From Sphingopyxis sp. 113P3 (lineage in GTDB: Bacteria > Pseudomonadota > Alphaproteobacteria > Sphingomonadales > Sphingomonadaceae): 64,000 nt of DNA. A program made the position numbers and the translations under genes. Where the stretch lies: assembly GCF_001278035.1 (NCBI RefSeq), contig NZ_CP009452.1, positions 3,071,501-3,135,500 of the forward strand. Reading direction: 5' to 3'. Below the pieces are notes generated by a model, which was given only the letters and a program-made list of their open reading frames with translations, made no database searches and was not told where the DNA came from. Shown here piece after piece: positions 52,700 to 60,906 of the stretch (position 1 is its first letter; each line of letters begins with the position of its first letter).

Positions 52700-53185
52700 T
52701 CAGGCGGCCGCCTGCAAATAGTCGGCGACGCTGTCGCGCCCCGGCCTGAGGCCCTTGAGCTGCAGGAGCGCGCCGGCGTTGCCGCGGTGATAGGTACCGT
52801 GGAGGCAGACATGGAGAATGATCTGCCCGCGGCTCATCCGCGCAGGCCTGCCGCTGGTGAAGGTAAAATCGACCGCTTCGTCGAAAGTCTCGGGTGGGAG
52901 CGGCTCGACATAGGCTGCGTACCAGTCGTCCACCTCGCTGATCCCGTGCTTCAGCGCGCCCAAGCGAGGGGGCGTTTCGGATTGCGGAGCGCGATAGGCG
53001 TGCGGCTTGCCTTCCAGATGGTGCTGGAAGATGCGGTCAACCACGTGGATATGATCGAGAAGACGAAGAAGAATATTCATGTCCTGCTCGCCGAGGGCGT
53101 CACAGCCCTGCTCGATCGCCGCAAACAGGTCCCGGTCGGCCCAGCGTTTTACATCGATAAGTTGCTTATAGGGCAAGCTGACCAT
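52700..53185 (-). CDS. DinB-family putative metalloenzyme
   Basis: 161 residues of the DinB/YfiT four-helix bundle. The metal His residues are in LLDHIHVVDRIFQHHL and LHGTYHRGNAGALL. The family includes bacillithiol/mycothiol S-transferases and related detoxifiers. The start at 53185 (MVSLPYK) is preferred because AAGGAG sits 6 nt before it; the ATG 18 nt upstream encloses that site. It is divergent from a TetR gene with a 14-bp palindrome between them. Confidence 0.8.
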   Translation of the reverse strand: MVSLPYKQLIDVKRWADRDLFAAIEQGCDALGEQDMNILLRLLDHIHVVDRIFQHHLEGKPHAYRAPQSETPPRLGALKHGISEVDDWYAAYVEPLPPETFDEAVDFTFTSGRPARMSRGQIILHVCLHGTYHRGNAGALLQLKGLRPGRDSVADYLQAAA

Positions 53186-53231
53186 CTGACGCTCCTTATT
53201 CACTCGTTGCCTCTTTGGGATTGCCAGAATA

Positions 53232-53245
53232 TGAGCAATTGCTCA
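53232..53245. promoter_or_regulatory. Probable TetR operator
   Basis: Perfect palindrome TGAGCAATTGCTCA between the divergent dinB-like and tetR genes, 33 bp before the tetR start. Confidence 0.7.
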
Positions 53246-53278
53246 CAATAGCTACTCGCATTGGCGAAAGGCACGCAC

Positions 53279-53920
53279 ATGCTGGTTCAAAAGCGTACGA
53301 CGCGTGCAAGAAAGAAGGCTGCTCAGGCACGCTCGCGCGCCACGGTGGGGGCGCTGGTCGAGGCGACCGCTCGCATTCTGGTGCGCGAGGGCTTTGACCG
53401 GGCCAGCACGAATCGCATCGCCGAGGAAGCCGGCGTCAGTATCGGCTCGCTCTATCAATATTTCCCAGGCAAGGAGGCGCTCGTGGCCGCGGTCATCGAG
53501 CGCCACAACCACGATCTGATGCAGGTCGTTCGCCAAGCGATGTCAGAGGCTGCGCGCGAACCGATCGGAGTCGGGATCGGCTGCCTGGTCGCCGCCGCAA
53601 TCGAGGCGCACGGGGTCCACCCAGCGTTGCACCGCGTTCTCGCCGAACAGACGCCGCGGACGGGCGAGCTCGAAGGAGTCGAACTCTTCCATCGCGAGGC
53701 TCTGGAGCTTTTCCGTGACTATCTGGAGGACCACCGCGCCGCGCTGGCCGTGACCGACCTCGATCTCGCCGCCTTCATCTGCGTCACCTCGATCGAGGCC
53801 CTCACGCATAGCGCGGTGATCCACCGCCCCGAGATCCTGGCCGGGGAGGCGCACCAACGGCTCGTCGCTGAGACATCGCGAATGATTGCAGCCTATCTTG
53901 GCGTTCGCGACGGGTCGTGA
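53279..53920 (+). CDS. TetR family regulator
   Basis: 213 residues from the ATG at 53279 (MLVQKRTTRARKKAAQARSRATV), with AAAGG upstream; a TTG 18 nt earlier is possible. The N-terminal HTH is typical: ATARILVREGFDRASTNRIAEEAGVSIGSLYQYFPGKEALVAAVI. The C-terminal domain (SVTSIEALTHSAVIHRP-type) binds an unknown ligand. Expected to repress itself and the divergent DinB-type gene through TGAGCAATTGCTCA. Confidence 0.88.
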   Translation: MLVQKRTTRARKKAAQARSRATVGALVEATARILVREGFDRASTNRIAEEAGVSIGSLYQYFPGKEALVAAVIERHNHDLMQVVRQAMSEAAREPIGVGIGCLVAAAIEAHGVHPALHRVLAEQTPRTGELEGVELFHREALELFRDYLEDHRAALAVTDLDLAAFICVTSIEALTHSAVIHRPEILAGEAHQRLVAETSRMIAAYLGVRDGS

Positions 53921-53932
53921 CATTCCGCGGTG

Positions 53933-54550
53933 CTATTCTCCTGCCGGGCCGTTCGCCGTCAGATCGTCCACCTTGTCCATGATTGCCGCAAAAGCATCGC
54001 TCGCGGGCAGTTCGTCCTTGCTCCGCAGCGGCATCTCGCCGCCCTCCAAAATGTCCTGAAGCGCGGCGCGAGCGCGTGAAACGCGGCTTTTCATCGTTCC
54101 GATCGCGCAGCCGCAGATCGCGGCGCCTTCTTCGTAACTCAGTCCGCCCGCACCGATCAGGACCAGCGCTTCGCGCTGGTCGACCGGAAGCATGAGCAAG
54201 GCGCGCTGGACGTCAGCGAGATGCAGGCTGTCGCCCTGATCGTCGGGCGCCACCAGCATCTTCTCGGCCGCGAGTTCATCATATTCCGCCGTGAACTTCT
54301 TGCGCCGCATCTGCGACAAAAAGCAGTTGCGCAAAATCACGAAGGCCCAGCTTTTCATGCTTGCCGGCCCCGGGATATATTGTGCGCGCGCCTTCCACGC
54401 CTTCAGCATCGTTTCCTGCACCAGATCGTCGGCGAGATCAGCATTGCCCGTCAGGCTGCGACCGAAGGCGCGCAAATGCGGCAGCATCGCAGCAAGTTCG
54501 CGCTTGAAGCTGGCGTCGTCCAGGGGTTGGGAAGGGGCGTCGCTCGTCAT
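53933..54550 (-). CDS. EcfG-type ECF sigma factor, second paralogue
   Basis: 205 residues from MTSDAPSQPLDDASFKRELAAMLPHLRAFGRSLTGN. Region 2 is DLADDLVQETMLKAWKARAQYIPGPASMKSWAFVILRN and region 4 is LPVDQREALVLIGAGGLSYEEGAAICGCAIGTMKSRVSRARAAL. It shares about half of its residues and the same motifs with EcfG at 55027. It is on the opposite strand from nepR-ecfG and has no NepR of its own. Two EcfG paralogues in one locus suggest branched stress output. Confidence 0.9.
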   Translation of the reverse strand: MTSDAPSQPLDDASFKRELAAMLPHLRAFGRSLTGNADLADDLVQETMLKAWKARAQYIPGPASMKSWAFVILRNCFLSQMRRKKFTAEYDELAAEKMLVAPDDQGDSLHLADVQRALLMLPVDQREALVLIGAGGLSYEEGAAICGCAIGTMKSRVSRARAALQDILEGGEMPLRSKDELPASDAFAAIMDKVDDLTANGPAGE

Positions 54551-54744
54551 GGCCGGCATCCCGCAGGATGCATCAGCGGCGCTGTAAAGAAACTTGTCAT
54601 CTGGGGATGGCTTAGCCGGTGCTGCAGGCGTTGCAAAGCCCAACAATGACTTTGTCCCGTAGCGCGTCCACCGAGCTGCCGCGGCGCGCAGGCAGCCAAC
54701 TGTGGCCTCGCTGCAACGCTTTGCCACGAAAATTCGGGGCTGGG

Positions 54745-54770
54745 GGAACTCCAAGGGCGCTTCTGTCGTT
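54745..54770 (+). promoter_or_regulatory. EcfG promoter of nepR-ecfG
   Basis: GGAAC at 54745-54749, 17 bp, CGTT at 54767-54770: a perfect match to the general stress sigma promoter, 32 nt before the nepR start. Confidence 0.75.
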
Positions 54771-54802
54771 GCTCGCTCATGGCAACCCACGGCGAAAAGA
54801 GG

Positions 54803-55030
54803 ATGAACGGTCACGGCGCTCCGCCGGCGATGGAAGATGGCTCGCGCTGGTCCCGCAGTCCCTTCCCCGGCACGGGCGGTGACGAATGGCATCGCGTGCT
54901 GACCGGACGGCAATCGCCCGAGCCGGTGAGCGCAAAACTGCGCATGATTTATGGAACGATTGTCGCGGAGGAGCTGCCCGACCGCATGCTCGATCTTTTG
55001 TCCCGGCTCGACCAGAAACGTCCCGAATGA
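54803..55030 (+). CDS. nepR: NepR, anti-EcfG factor
   Basis: 75 residues from ATG 54803 (MNGHGAPPAMEDG). The family core is VSAKLRMIYGTIVAEELPDRMLDLLSRLD, two helices that bind EcfG or phosphorylated PhyR. I preferred this ATG over 54779 because it has AAGAGG before it and the -10 CGTT lies too near the earlier one. Its stop overlaps the ecfG start (ATGA). Confidence 0.9.
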   Translation: MNGHGAPPAMEDGSRWSRSPFPGTGGDEWHRVLTGRQSPEPVSAKLRMIYGTIVAEELPDRMLDLLSRLDQKRPE

Positions 55031-55668
55031 CCCGTCCCAATGCTGTGCAGCATTCCCAAGACGCGCCCGATGACAGCCCGCTGTCGGACACCGAGTTCAA
55101 GGCGCTTCTTGCCGATGTGATCCCGCATCTGCGCGCCTATGGACGAAGTCTGTCCGGCAATCCCGATCTCGCCGACGACTTGACGCAGGACACAATGGTC
55201 AAGGCGTGGGCGTCGCGCGACCGCTTCGAACGCGGAACCTCGATCAAGGCGTGGACCTTCGTCATCCTGCGCAACACCTTCCTGTCGCAAATGCGCCGTA
55301 ACAAGTTTCGCGGCGAATATGACGAAGGCGCCGTCGAACGCACCCTATCCACCCCCGCGGCACAGGAAGATTCAGGGGAAATGGCAGACCTCCAGCGGGG
55401 ACTGATGGAGTTGCCGCAGGACCAGCGCGAGGCACTGATCCTCGTTGGCGCAGGCGGCATGTCGTACGAGGAAGCGGCGGCCATCTGCGGCTGCGCGCTC
55501 GGGACGATGAAAAGCCGTGTTTCGCGCGCCCGCGCTGCACTCGAAGAGATTATGGCGCGCGGCCAGTTCTCGCAAAAGCGCGCCGAAGCGCCGCCTGCCA
55601 GCGAGGCCATCGACGCCATCATGGACAGCGTCGAGGCGATCGCGGCGCGCCGCGACGCGCGGCGCTGA
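55027..55668 (+). CDS. ecfG: General stress sigma factor EcfG
   Basis: 213 residues with region 2 (DLADDLTQDTMVKAWASRDRFERGTSIKAWTFVILRN) and region 4 (LPQDQREALILVGAGGMSYEEAAAICGCALGTMKSRVSRARAAL). The ATGA overlap with nepR ensures balanced synthesis of sigma and anti-sigma. With PhyR and the HWE kinase nearby, this is the classical alphaproteobacterial general stress system, positively autoregulated through the promoter at 54745. Confidence 0.95.
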   Translation: MTRPNAVQHSQDAPDDSPLSDTEFKALLADVIPHLRAYGRSLSGNPDLADDLTQDTMVKAWASRDRFERGTSIKAWTFVILRNTFLSQMRRNKFRGEYDEGAVERTLSTPAAQEDSGEMADLQRGLMELPQDQREALILVGAGGMSYEEAAAICGCALGTMKSRVSRARAALEEIMARGQFSQKRAEAPPASEAIDAIMDSVEAIAARRDARR

Positions 55669-55811
55669 AAGCGACCCGCCTCCTGGGGCACGCCAGTGCG
55701 GAGCGGATGAAATTCGCGTTCCGTCCCGCCCCTCACTTCAGCAGGCAAGGCTCGACATTGTGCCGCGCCCGCGGCAAACTTGCCTCCTCCAATAGTCAAG
55801 CGAGCCTTCCC

Positions 55812-56993
55812 ATGAAGAGTTTCAGACCCCTCGCCTTTTCGGCCGCCTTCGTGATCGCGGCCTGTTCGGGCGGCAGCCAGCCCAGTGCCGCCGCCGATAC
55901 GTCGCTCGACACATCGGGCGCCCAGCCCGCGGCGCCGCTCGCGGCCGCGCCGTTCACGGTGCAGGAGGTTGCGCGCTTTGCCGAGCCCTGGGCCATGACT
56001 TTCCTTCCCGGCGGGACCCGGGCGCTTGTGACGGAGCGGGCAGGCAAGCTCAAACTCTGGCAAGCAGGCGGCGCGGCGCGCGAGGTCGCGGGTGTGCCCC
56101 AGGTCGCCTATGGCGGCCAGGGCGGCTTTGGCGATGTAATTCTTGGGCCCGATTTTGCCGCAATCGGCACGATTTATCTAAGCTGGGTAGAGGCGGGTGC
56201 GAGCGACAGCCTTGGCGCCGTGGTCGGCAAGGCAAAGTTCGTGGACGGGGATACGCCGCGCATCGAAGGGCTCGAAATCATCTGGAAGCAGGACCCCAAG
56301 GTTCCTGGCCGCGGCCATTTTTCGCATCGCCTCGCCTTTTCGCCCGATGGCCAATATCTCTTCATTACGTCGGGAGAGCGGCAAAAATTCGACCCCGCCC
56401 AGGATATGGACAAAAATCTCGGCAAGATTGTTCGGCTGAAGCCAGACGGCAGCGTTCCCGCCGACAATCCCTTCGCCGACGCCGCGAAGGCGAACGGCGG
56501 CGTGACGGCGCAAATCTGGTCGCTCGGTCACCGCAATCTCCTCGGCATCGCCTTCGACGGAGCGGGACAGCTTTGGCAGCAGGAAATGGGCCCGAAGGGC
56601 GGCGACGAGGTCAATCTGGTCGAGCGCGGCGCCAATTACGGCTATCCGATCGTATCGAACGGAGACCATTATGACGGACGGGACATCCCCGATCATCCGA
56701 CCCGTCCCGAGTTCAGCGCTCCGAAACTCTGGTGGAATCCCTCAGTCTCGCCAGGCGGGCTCGCCTGGTACGGCGGCGACCTCTATCCGGGTTGGAAAAA
56801 CAGTCTGCTGATGGGGGCGCTCTCAGGGGAGGGACTGATCCGCATGGCCATCGATGGCGACAAGCTCCATAAATCCGACCGCTGGGACTTCGGCGCTCGC
56901 ATCCGCGAGGTCGAGGTAAATGAAGACGGATCGGTTTGGCTGCTTACCGACGGAAAGGACGGAAAGCTACTCAAGCTGGTTCCCAAGAGCTAG
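55812..56993 (+). CDS. PQQ-dependent sugar dehydrogenase-like lipoprotein
   Basis: 393 residues. A lipobox (FVIAAC, Cys about residue 17) predicts lipid anchoring. The six-bladed GSDH propeller follows: PWAMTFLPGGTRALVTERAGKLKLW, GRGHFSHRLAFSPDGQYLFITSGER, DNPF, WSLGHRNLLGIAFDGAGQLWQQEMGPKGGDEVN and a C-terminal blade ending GKLLKLVPKS. Family members oxidise aldoses with PQQ in the periplasm. The start is the ATG at 55812 with no strong ribosome site. Confidence 0.88.
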   Translation: MKSFRPLAFSAAFVIAACSGGSQPSAAADTSLDTSGAQPAAPLAAAPFTVQEVARFAEPWAMTFLPGGTRALVTERAGKLKLWQAGGAAREVAGVPQVAYGGQGGFGDVILGPDFAAIGTIYLSWVEAGASDSLGAVVGKAKFVDGDTPRIEGLEIIWKQDPKVPGRGHFSHRLAFSPDGQYLFITSGERQKFDPAQDMDKNLGKIVRLKPDGSVPADNPFADAAKANGGVTAQIWSLGHRNLLGIAFDGAGQLWQQEMGPKGGDEVNLVERGANYGYPIVSNGDHYDGRDIPDHPTRPEFSAPKLWWNPSVSPGGLAWYGGDLYPGWKNSLLMGALSGEGLIRMAIDGDKLHKSDRWDFGARIREVEVNEDGSVWLLTDGKDGKLLKLVPKS

Positions 56994-57102
56994 CGCTTGC
57001 GCTCTCGTCCAGGGGACTTGATAGGGCCCTCGCTTTCCCCACCTTGGTACCCGGCAGGGATGGAAAACGCCCGCGTTGGCGGGAAAGACGAACGGAGCGT
57101 CC

Positions 57103-57852
57103 ATGACCCGCACCTTCTGCTCCCTCGGCACCCGGAAATCCGCCTCTCTGCCAGGCACCGACGCCCCCCCGCCCCTCGCGCTTCTCTGGGGCGAAGCAGG
57201 CGGGCTGCTGCGCGCGCTCTGTGGCCGCGTCGGGCGCCTTGGCCGAATCCCCAATCCTGATAGCCCTCATCCGCCCGTGATGGTGCTGCCGGGCTTTCTG
57301 TCGGGCGACTGGGCCACCAGGACGCTGCGCGCCGACCTCCGCCGTGCGGGTTTTCGCTGCTACGCGTGGGGCCTTGGTTTTAACCGCGGCGCAACGGCCG
57401 ACCTCCTCGAGCGCATCGACGGCCGCGTCGAGTGGATCATCGCCCGGACGGGACGCGCGCCCGCGCTTGTCGGCTGGAGTCTGGGCGGCATTTACGCGCG
57501 CGAATATGCCAAACATCATCCCGACAAGGTCGCGCGCGTCGTGACGCTCGGGTCGCCCTTTTCAGGGAGCCGCCGCGCCAACCGCGCATGGCGCCTCTAT
57601 CATGCTGTTGCCCGGCATCCTGTCGAGTGTCCGCCGGTTGATTTCCACCCAGCACCGCGCCCCGCCATTCCAACATTCGCTCTATGGTCGCCGCGCGACG
57701 GCATCGTCGCCCCGGGGAGTGCGCGCGGCCTGCCGAGCGAAAGCGACCGGCAGGTGGAAGTCGACTGCAGCCATATGGGCTTCGCTTATGCTCCCGCCTC
57801 GGTGGCGGCGATCGTCACGGCCCTCACCGAAGAGGCCAGCGCGCGCGCCTGA
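57103..57852 (+). CDS. Alpha/beta hydrolase
   Basis: 249 residues. VMVLPGFLSGDWATRTLRADLRRAGF opens the hydrolase fold, the nucleophile elbow is ALVGWSLGGIYARE, the acid is in FALWSPRDGIV and the His in CSHMGFAYAP. Lipase, esterase or peptidase substrates cannot be separated. ATG 57103 has CGGAG eight nt upstream; a further ATG 27 nt earlier lacks one. Confidence 0.8.
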   Translation: MTRTFCSLGTRKSASLPGTDAPPPLALLWGEAGGLLRALCGRVGRLGRIPNPDSPHPPVMVLPGFLSGDWATRTLRADLRRAGFRCYAWGLGFNRGATADLLERIDGRVEWIIARTGRAPALVGWSLGGIYAREYAKHHPDKVARVVTLGSPFSGSRRANRAWRLYHAVARHPVECPPVDFHPAPRPAIPTFALWSPRDGIVAPGSARGLPSESDRQVEVDCSHMGFAYAPASVAAIVTALTEEASARA

Positions 57853-57856
57853 CCGC

Positions 57857-58375
57857 TCAGCACACGTCAATACGGTCGAGCGGCGCCGCACGCCATGCAA
57901 GCAACATCCGCCCAGGCCGCCGCCCCGCGAGGCCCGTCGACACGAAGCCCACGCGGCGCAGCAGCGCCCGCGAGCGCGCATTGTCGGGGTGGCATTCGGC
58001 CACGATCGAGCAACCGGGCCGCGAGGCCGCGAGCGCGTCGATCACCGCACGCACTGCCTCGGTCGCAAGGCCGTGTCCCCGCGAGCGCGCCGCGAACCAA
58101 TATCCGATCTCAAAGTGACCCCCGGTACGGCGATGGACGCCGATCACGCCGTCGAGCGCGGTCCCACCGACGCTGCGGACAGCGTGAAAGACATCGCCGC
58201 GGCCCGACCCCGCAATCAGCGCGCGCGCATCGCTTTCGGTGAAAGGCTCGTGCAGGAAATCGATCTGCGACGTCACCGTCTCGTCGGTGATTGCCGCAAG
58301 TGCGCGGGCATCATCGGCGGTAAGCGGCGCGATGCGGCACCGCTCGGTCGACAGGGCAAGCAAGGTATCGGTCAT
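57857..58375 (-). CDS. GNAT family N-acetyltransferase
   Basis: 172 residues from MTDTLLALSTERCRIAPLTADDARALAAI. RimJ/RimL-type pattern: DGVIGVHRRTGGHFEIGYWFAARSRGHGLATEAVRAVIDALAA (acetyl-CoA binding, Q/RxxGxG/A-like segment RSRGHG) and PDNARSRALLRRVGFVSTG. It probably acetylates protein N-termini or small amines. Converges on the hydrolase with 5 bp between stops. Confidence 0.85.
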   Translation of the reverse strand: MTDTLLALSTERCRIAPLTADDARALAAITDETVTSQIDFLHEPFTESDARALIAGSGRGDVFHAVRSVGGTALDGVIGVHRRTGGHFEIGYWFAARSRGHGLATEAVRAVIDALAASRPGCSIVAECHPDNARSRALLRRVGFVSTGLAGRRPGRMLLAWRAAPLDRIDVC

Positions 58376-59137
58376 GTCGCGTCTTCTTCTCAAAACGCGC
58401 GCCGTGACGGAGGAGGATTGCTTGATGCTGACCAATCGCCTGTCCGAACACGGCGGCGATGGTCACAGGATGATGCCATGCCGCTCCTAGGTAAAGGAGC
58501 GCCAATACGCCTTGAAACGAAGGGATCGGTCGTTGGTCATCGCAGCGGTCTCTAACAGCTTTGACGGCGGCGATCAACGCCGGCCACAGCCGCAAGGCAG
58601 GACAATTTCTGCCGGTCGGTGAGGAGCGAGCCGCGCGCGGTCGCTACACCAGCTCAGCCCCCCTTTCCTTCCTCAAAATGCCAAGAGAGAAAATATCCGC
58701 AAGATCATAACGAATTGCGTTACTGTTTCACAGTCTCGAAGAACAGAAAAACCAGTTCTGAGGAAAGATCTTTCCTTTTTCAAGACTTGATTAAATTTTG
58801 GGAAATGCCATATTGGCCTTGGCGGGCAAGGCACTGTCTTCATTCCCTCTGACGTGCCGGCACGACGCAGCGCGCGTGCTCCGAAAGGATACCCCGCCAC
58901 CATATTTTGGTCGTGGTCGAACGCGGCGCTTGCCCGCAAGATGTCGGCGACGCCGCCGCCCCATCCCCCGCCATCGCTCCATGCCGATGACAGCTTTGAA
59001 GACAATGCCCCGCCGCGCATGCGACCGGCGAGGCATATTTCAAGTCCATACGCCATGATCGACGGTCATCTGCGCCCCCACCGGCGGGACCTTTAAGGCA
59101 GGCGGCGGGGGCGCTTGGGCCGTTCAGCGACCAGGAA
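58376..59137. other. Gene-poor stretch with AT-rich core
   Basis: 762 bp with no convincing gene; open frames here are Arg/Gly-rich shadow sequence. An AT-richer core lies at about 58670-58820. It holds a 16-bp palindrome AGGAAAGATCTTTCCT (58761-58776) followed by Ts, which could fold as a weak plus-strand terminator or be an operator. The part from 58850 on returns to normal GC. Confidence 0.5.
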
Positions 59138-59368
59138 TCAGAGCGGGGTCAGCATGGCTCCGAATGACACGAGGGCGAGCAGGGCGACCGGGATGAGCAG
59201 CAGAAGCGATGAGATATCTTCGCCAGCCCTTCCGATGCGATCCGCGTCGAAAGCTTCGAAGCGGGGCGCCGCGGCCGAGCCAGGCCTCGGGATTTGGGCA
59301 TGCAACGGCTCGACAGGACTGTCCTCCAACGCGCGGTCGCGCTCGAAGGATACAAAATGAATAGACAT
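59138..59368 (-). CDS. Small tail-anchored protein, 76 aa
   Basis: Begins MSIHFVSFERDRALEDSPVEPL, continues with a soluble linker and ends in one hydrophobic helix (SSLLLLIPVALLALVSFGAMLTPL). The C-terminal helix makes it a tail-anchored membrane protein. A sister gene with a similar layout lies 59 bp upstream on the same strand. No known family. Confidence 0.6.
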   Translation of the reverse strand: MSIHFVSFERDRALEDSPVEPLHAQIPRPGSAAAPRFEAFDADRIGRAGEDISSLLLLIPVALLALVSFGAMLTPL

Positions 59369-59427
59369 GGCAGTTTCTTTCACAGTGATAGGTAAGCAGA
59401 ACGACAGGGGGTCGATCCGCCCGGCGA

Positions 59428-59730
59428 TCAGCCGATCAGCCACCAGAGCGCCGCTCCAGCTGCCGCGACGGGGAGGATGAGCAAGAGCGACAGAAGTCTG
59501 CTCGATACGCTGAGCTCGTCGCCGTGGTCGCGGTAGAAGGCGGCAAGCTTGTCCGACAGCGCGTCGTCGGCCGTCATCACGGCCTTGTCGATCAACGGCA
59601 GGTCGGGAAAGATTGCGACAAGCCGGGCGAGTTCGAACGAGTCAAGCCGCGGATAGCGGGCGAGCAGGCGTTCGGCTTCCTGCGTCTTCCGGCACGCGCG
59701 GCGGACAGCGGGATGAGATCGGGTCGCCAT
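59428..59730 (-). CDS. Small tail-anchored protein, 100 aa
   Basis: Begins MATRSHPAVRRACRKTQEAERLLARYPRLDSFELARLVAIFPDLP, a helical cytosolic part with charged repeats, and ends in a single membrane helix (RLLSLLLILPVAAAGAALWWLIG). GGAG lies about 10 nt before the ATG at 59730. Same design as the protein at 59138 (shared S-x-LLLLxPVA motif). Function unknown; envelope or stress roles are possible. Confidence 0.6.
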   Translation of the reverse strand: MATRSHPAVRRACRKTQEAERLLARYPRLDSFELARLVAIFPDLPLIDKAVMTADDALSDKLAAFYRDHGDELSVSSRLLSLLLILPVAAAGAALWWLIG

Positions 59731-60297
59731 TGTGAGTAGCTCCATTGTCCAGCAAAGAGGACCGGACGGCGCAGCGTCCGTCCGGGTGGGAGAATTTGCC
59801 TCGCATCAGGAGAAAGGGGCGCGGACATCCTGCCGCCGGCCCATCACGAGATGCCATGCACCGGACGCAGCCTGGCGGGCCCGCGTCCGGCTAGACGCCA
59901 ATCAGCAGGCGTCCGCTGGTGCAGAAAGGATCTTTGACACTCATGACGGCTCCGTAGATAACGGTGTCACAGAAATATTCAAGATATGCGCGACCATTGA
60001 CGGCAGAGTGACAAGACCATTTAATTTTAACGGAAAGAAATATTCTAAAATTTCCGGAGATAGTCCTAATTTTGTTACTTTTCATTAAAGATCACTGCGG
60101 TGGCCACACCCAAACGGAAGATCTTCAATTATATTTTTGTCAGATATTCTATTTTCTACCGGCACTGGGAGCGACGGTGTGCTTTGGGAATGAGGAGAGC
60201 GCGCCCGCCCAGGACATGAAGTCGCTGCAGGTCATCCCCGCGGTCCTGCGATCATCAACAGGACGGTCGGCTTGCTCCGAGGCGCAGAAGATCGAAC
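59731..60297. other. AT-rich intergenic region
   Basis: 567 bp upstream of the tail-anchored genes. GC drops strongly between about 59930 and 60170. It contains two copies of AGAAATATTC (59971-59980 and 60036-60045), a GC-rich hairpin CCGGACGC/GCGTCCGG at 59861-59890, and a possible 17-codon minus-strand reading frame at 59891-59944. No larger gene is supported. It may be foreign DNA or a regulatory island beside the ectoine cluster. Confidence 0.5.
59891..59944 (-). CDS. Possible 17-aa small protein
   Basis: Reads MSVKDPFCTSGRLLIGV with GGAG five nt before the ATG and an 8-bp hairpin (59861-59890) directly after the stop. Ribosome site and hairpin are the only support; there is no conservation evidence. 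Confidence 0.25.
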   Translation of the reverse strand: MSVKDPFCTSGRLLIGV

Positions 60298-60783
60298 TCA
60301 GGCCCGATCGATTGGGCCCGCATCGATCAAGGGCGCCGCGTCCATGTCGGCTGCGCCCAATATGTCCGCCAGCCGCTCTGTGCCAGCGAGGACCATCGCT
60401 TGCTCCCACGCAGGCAGCGCCGAGAAGCGGGCGCTGAATATTTCCTGCAACATATCGGGGGCCTCCGCGAGGCGGCGCCTGCCCTCGGGCGTCGCCTCGA
60501 GCAGCATCCGCCGCTTATCCCTATCGCTGCGCGCGCGCGTCACGAGGCGCAAGGCTACAAGCCGGTCCACGATTGCGGTAATCGTCGCGTGGCTGAATTG
60601 CAGGCGCTGCGCGACCACACCCGGGGTAACCTCTTCCCCACCATCAATCTCGCGCAGGACCAGCAATTGCGAGGGCGTGAGCCCCGTCGCAGAGGCAAGG
60701 CGCCGCGTGCCGCCTTCAGCCGCGCGCAGGACGCGCCGCAGGGCCTTCAATGTCGCGCTCGCTATCTCCGAATCCATGGGCAT
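60298..60783 (-). CDS. ectR: MarR family regulator, probable EctR
   Basis: 161 residues. Winged-helix core: GLTPSQLLVLREIDGGEEVTPGVVAQRLQFSHATITAIVDRLVALRLVTRARSDRDKRRMLLEATPEGRRRL. It is transcribed away from ectA and sits directly upstream, matching EctR-type repressors of ectoine genes in halotolerant methylotrophs. The C-terminal helices (AWEQAMVLAGTERLADIL) form the dimer. A GGGGTT-N13-AACCCC repeat lies over the ectA promoter. Confidence 0.85.
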   Translation of the reverse strand: MPMDSEIASATLKALRRVLRAAEGGTRRLASATGLTPSQLLVLREIDGGEEVTPGVVAQRLQFSHATITAIVDRLVALRLVTRARSDRDKRRMLLEATPEGRRRLAEAPDMLQEIFSARFSALPAWEQAMVLAGTERLADILGAADMDAAPLIDAGPIDRA

Positions 60784-60874
60784 TTGTTAGCGGCCTCGCC
60801 CGCCCCCGCAAAGCGCTTACGGACCAAGGGCACACCATTCTTTTTCACCTCTCGAAAGATTAAATGCCCGCCTT

Positions 60875-60906
60875 GGGGTTGAGATCAGCCATGAACCCCT
60901 TATATT
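60875..60906 (+). promoter_or_regulatory. ectA promoter with overlapping inverted repeat
   Basis: TTGAGA at 60879-60884, 16 bp and TATATT at 60901-60906 form a good sigma-70 promoter. The inverted repeat GGGGTT-N13-AACCCC (60875-60880 and 60894-60899) overlaps the -35 and the spacer, ideal for repression by the divergent MarR protein. Confidence 0.55.

Noticed and set aside
58673..59056. 127-codon minus-strand frame in the gene-poor stretch
   Set aside because: Composition changes midway through it with the AT-rich core, it has no ribosome site and no conserved motif.
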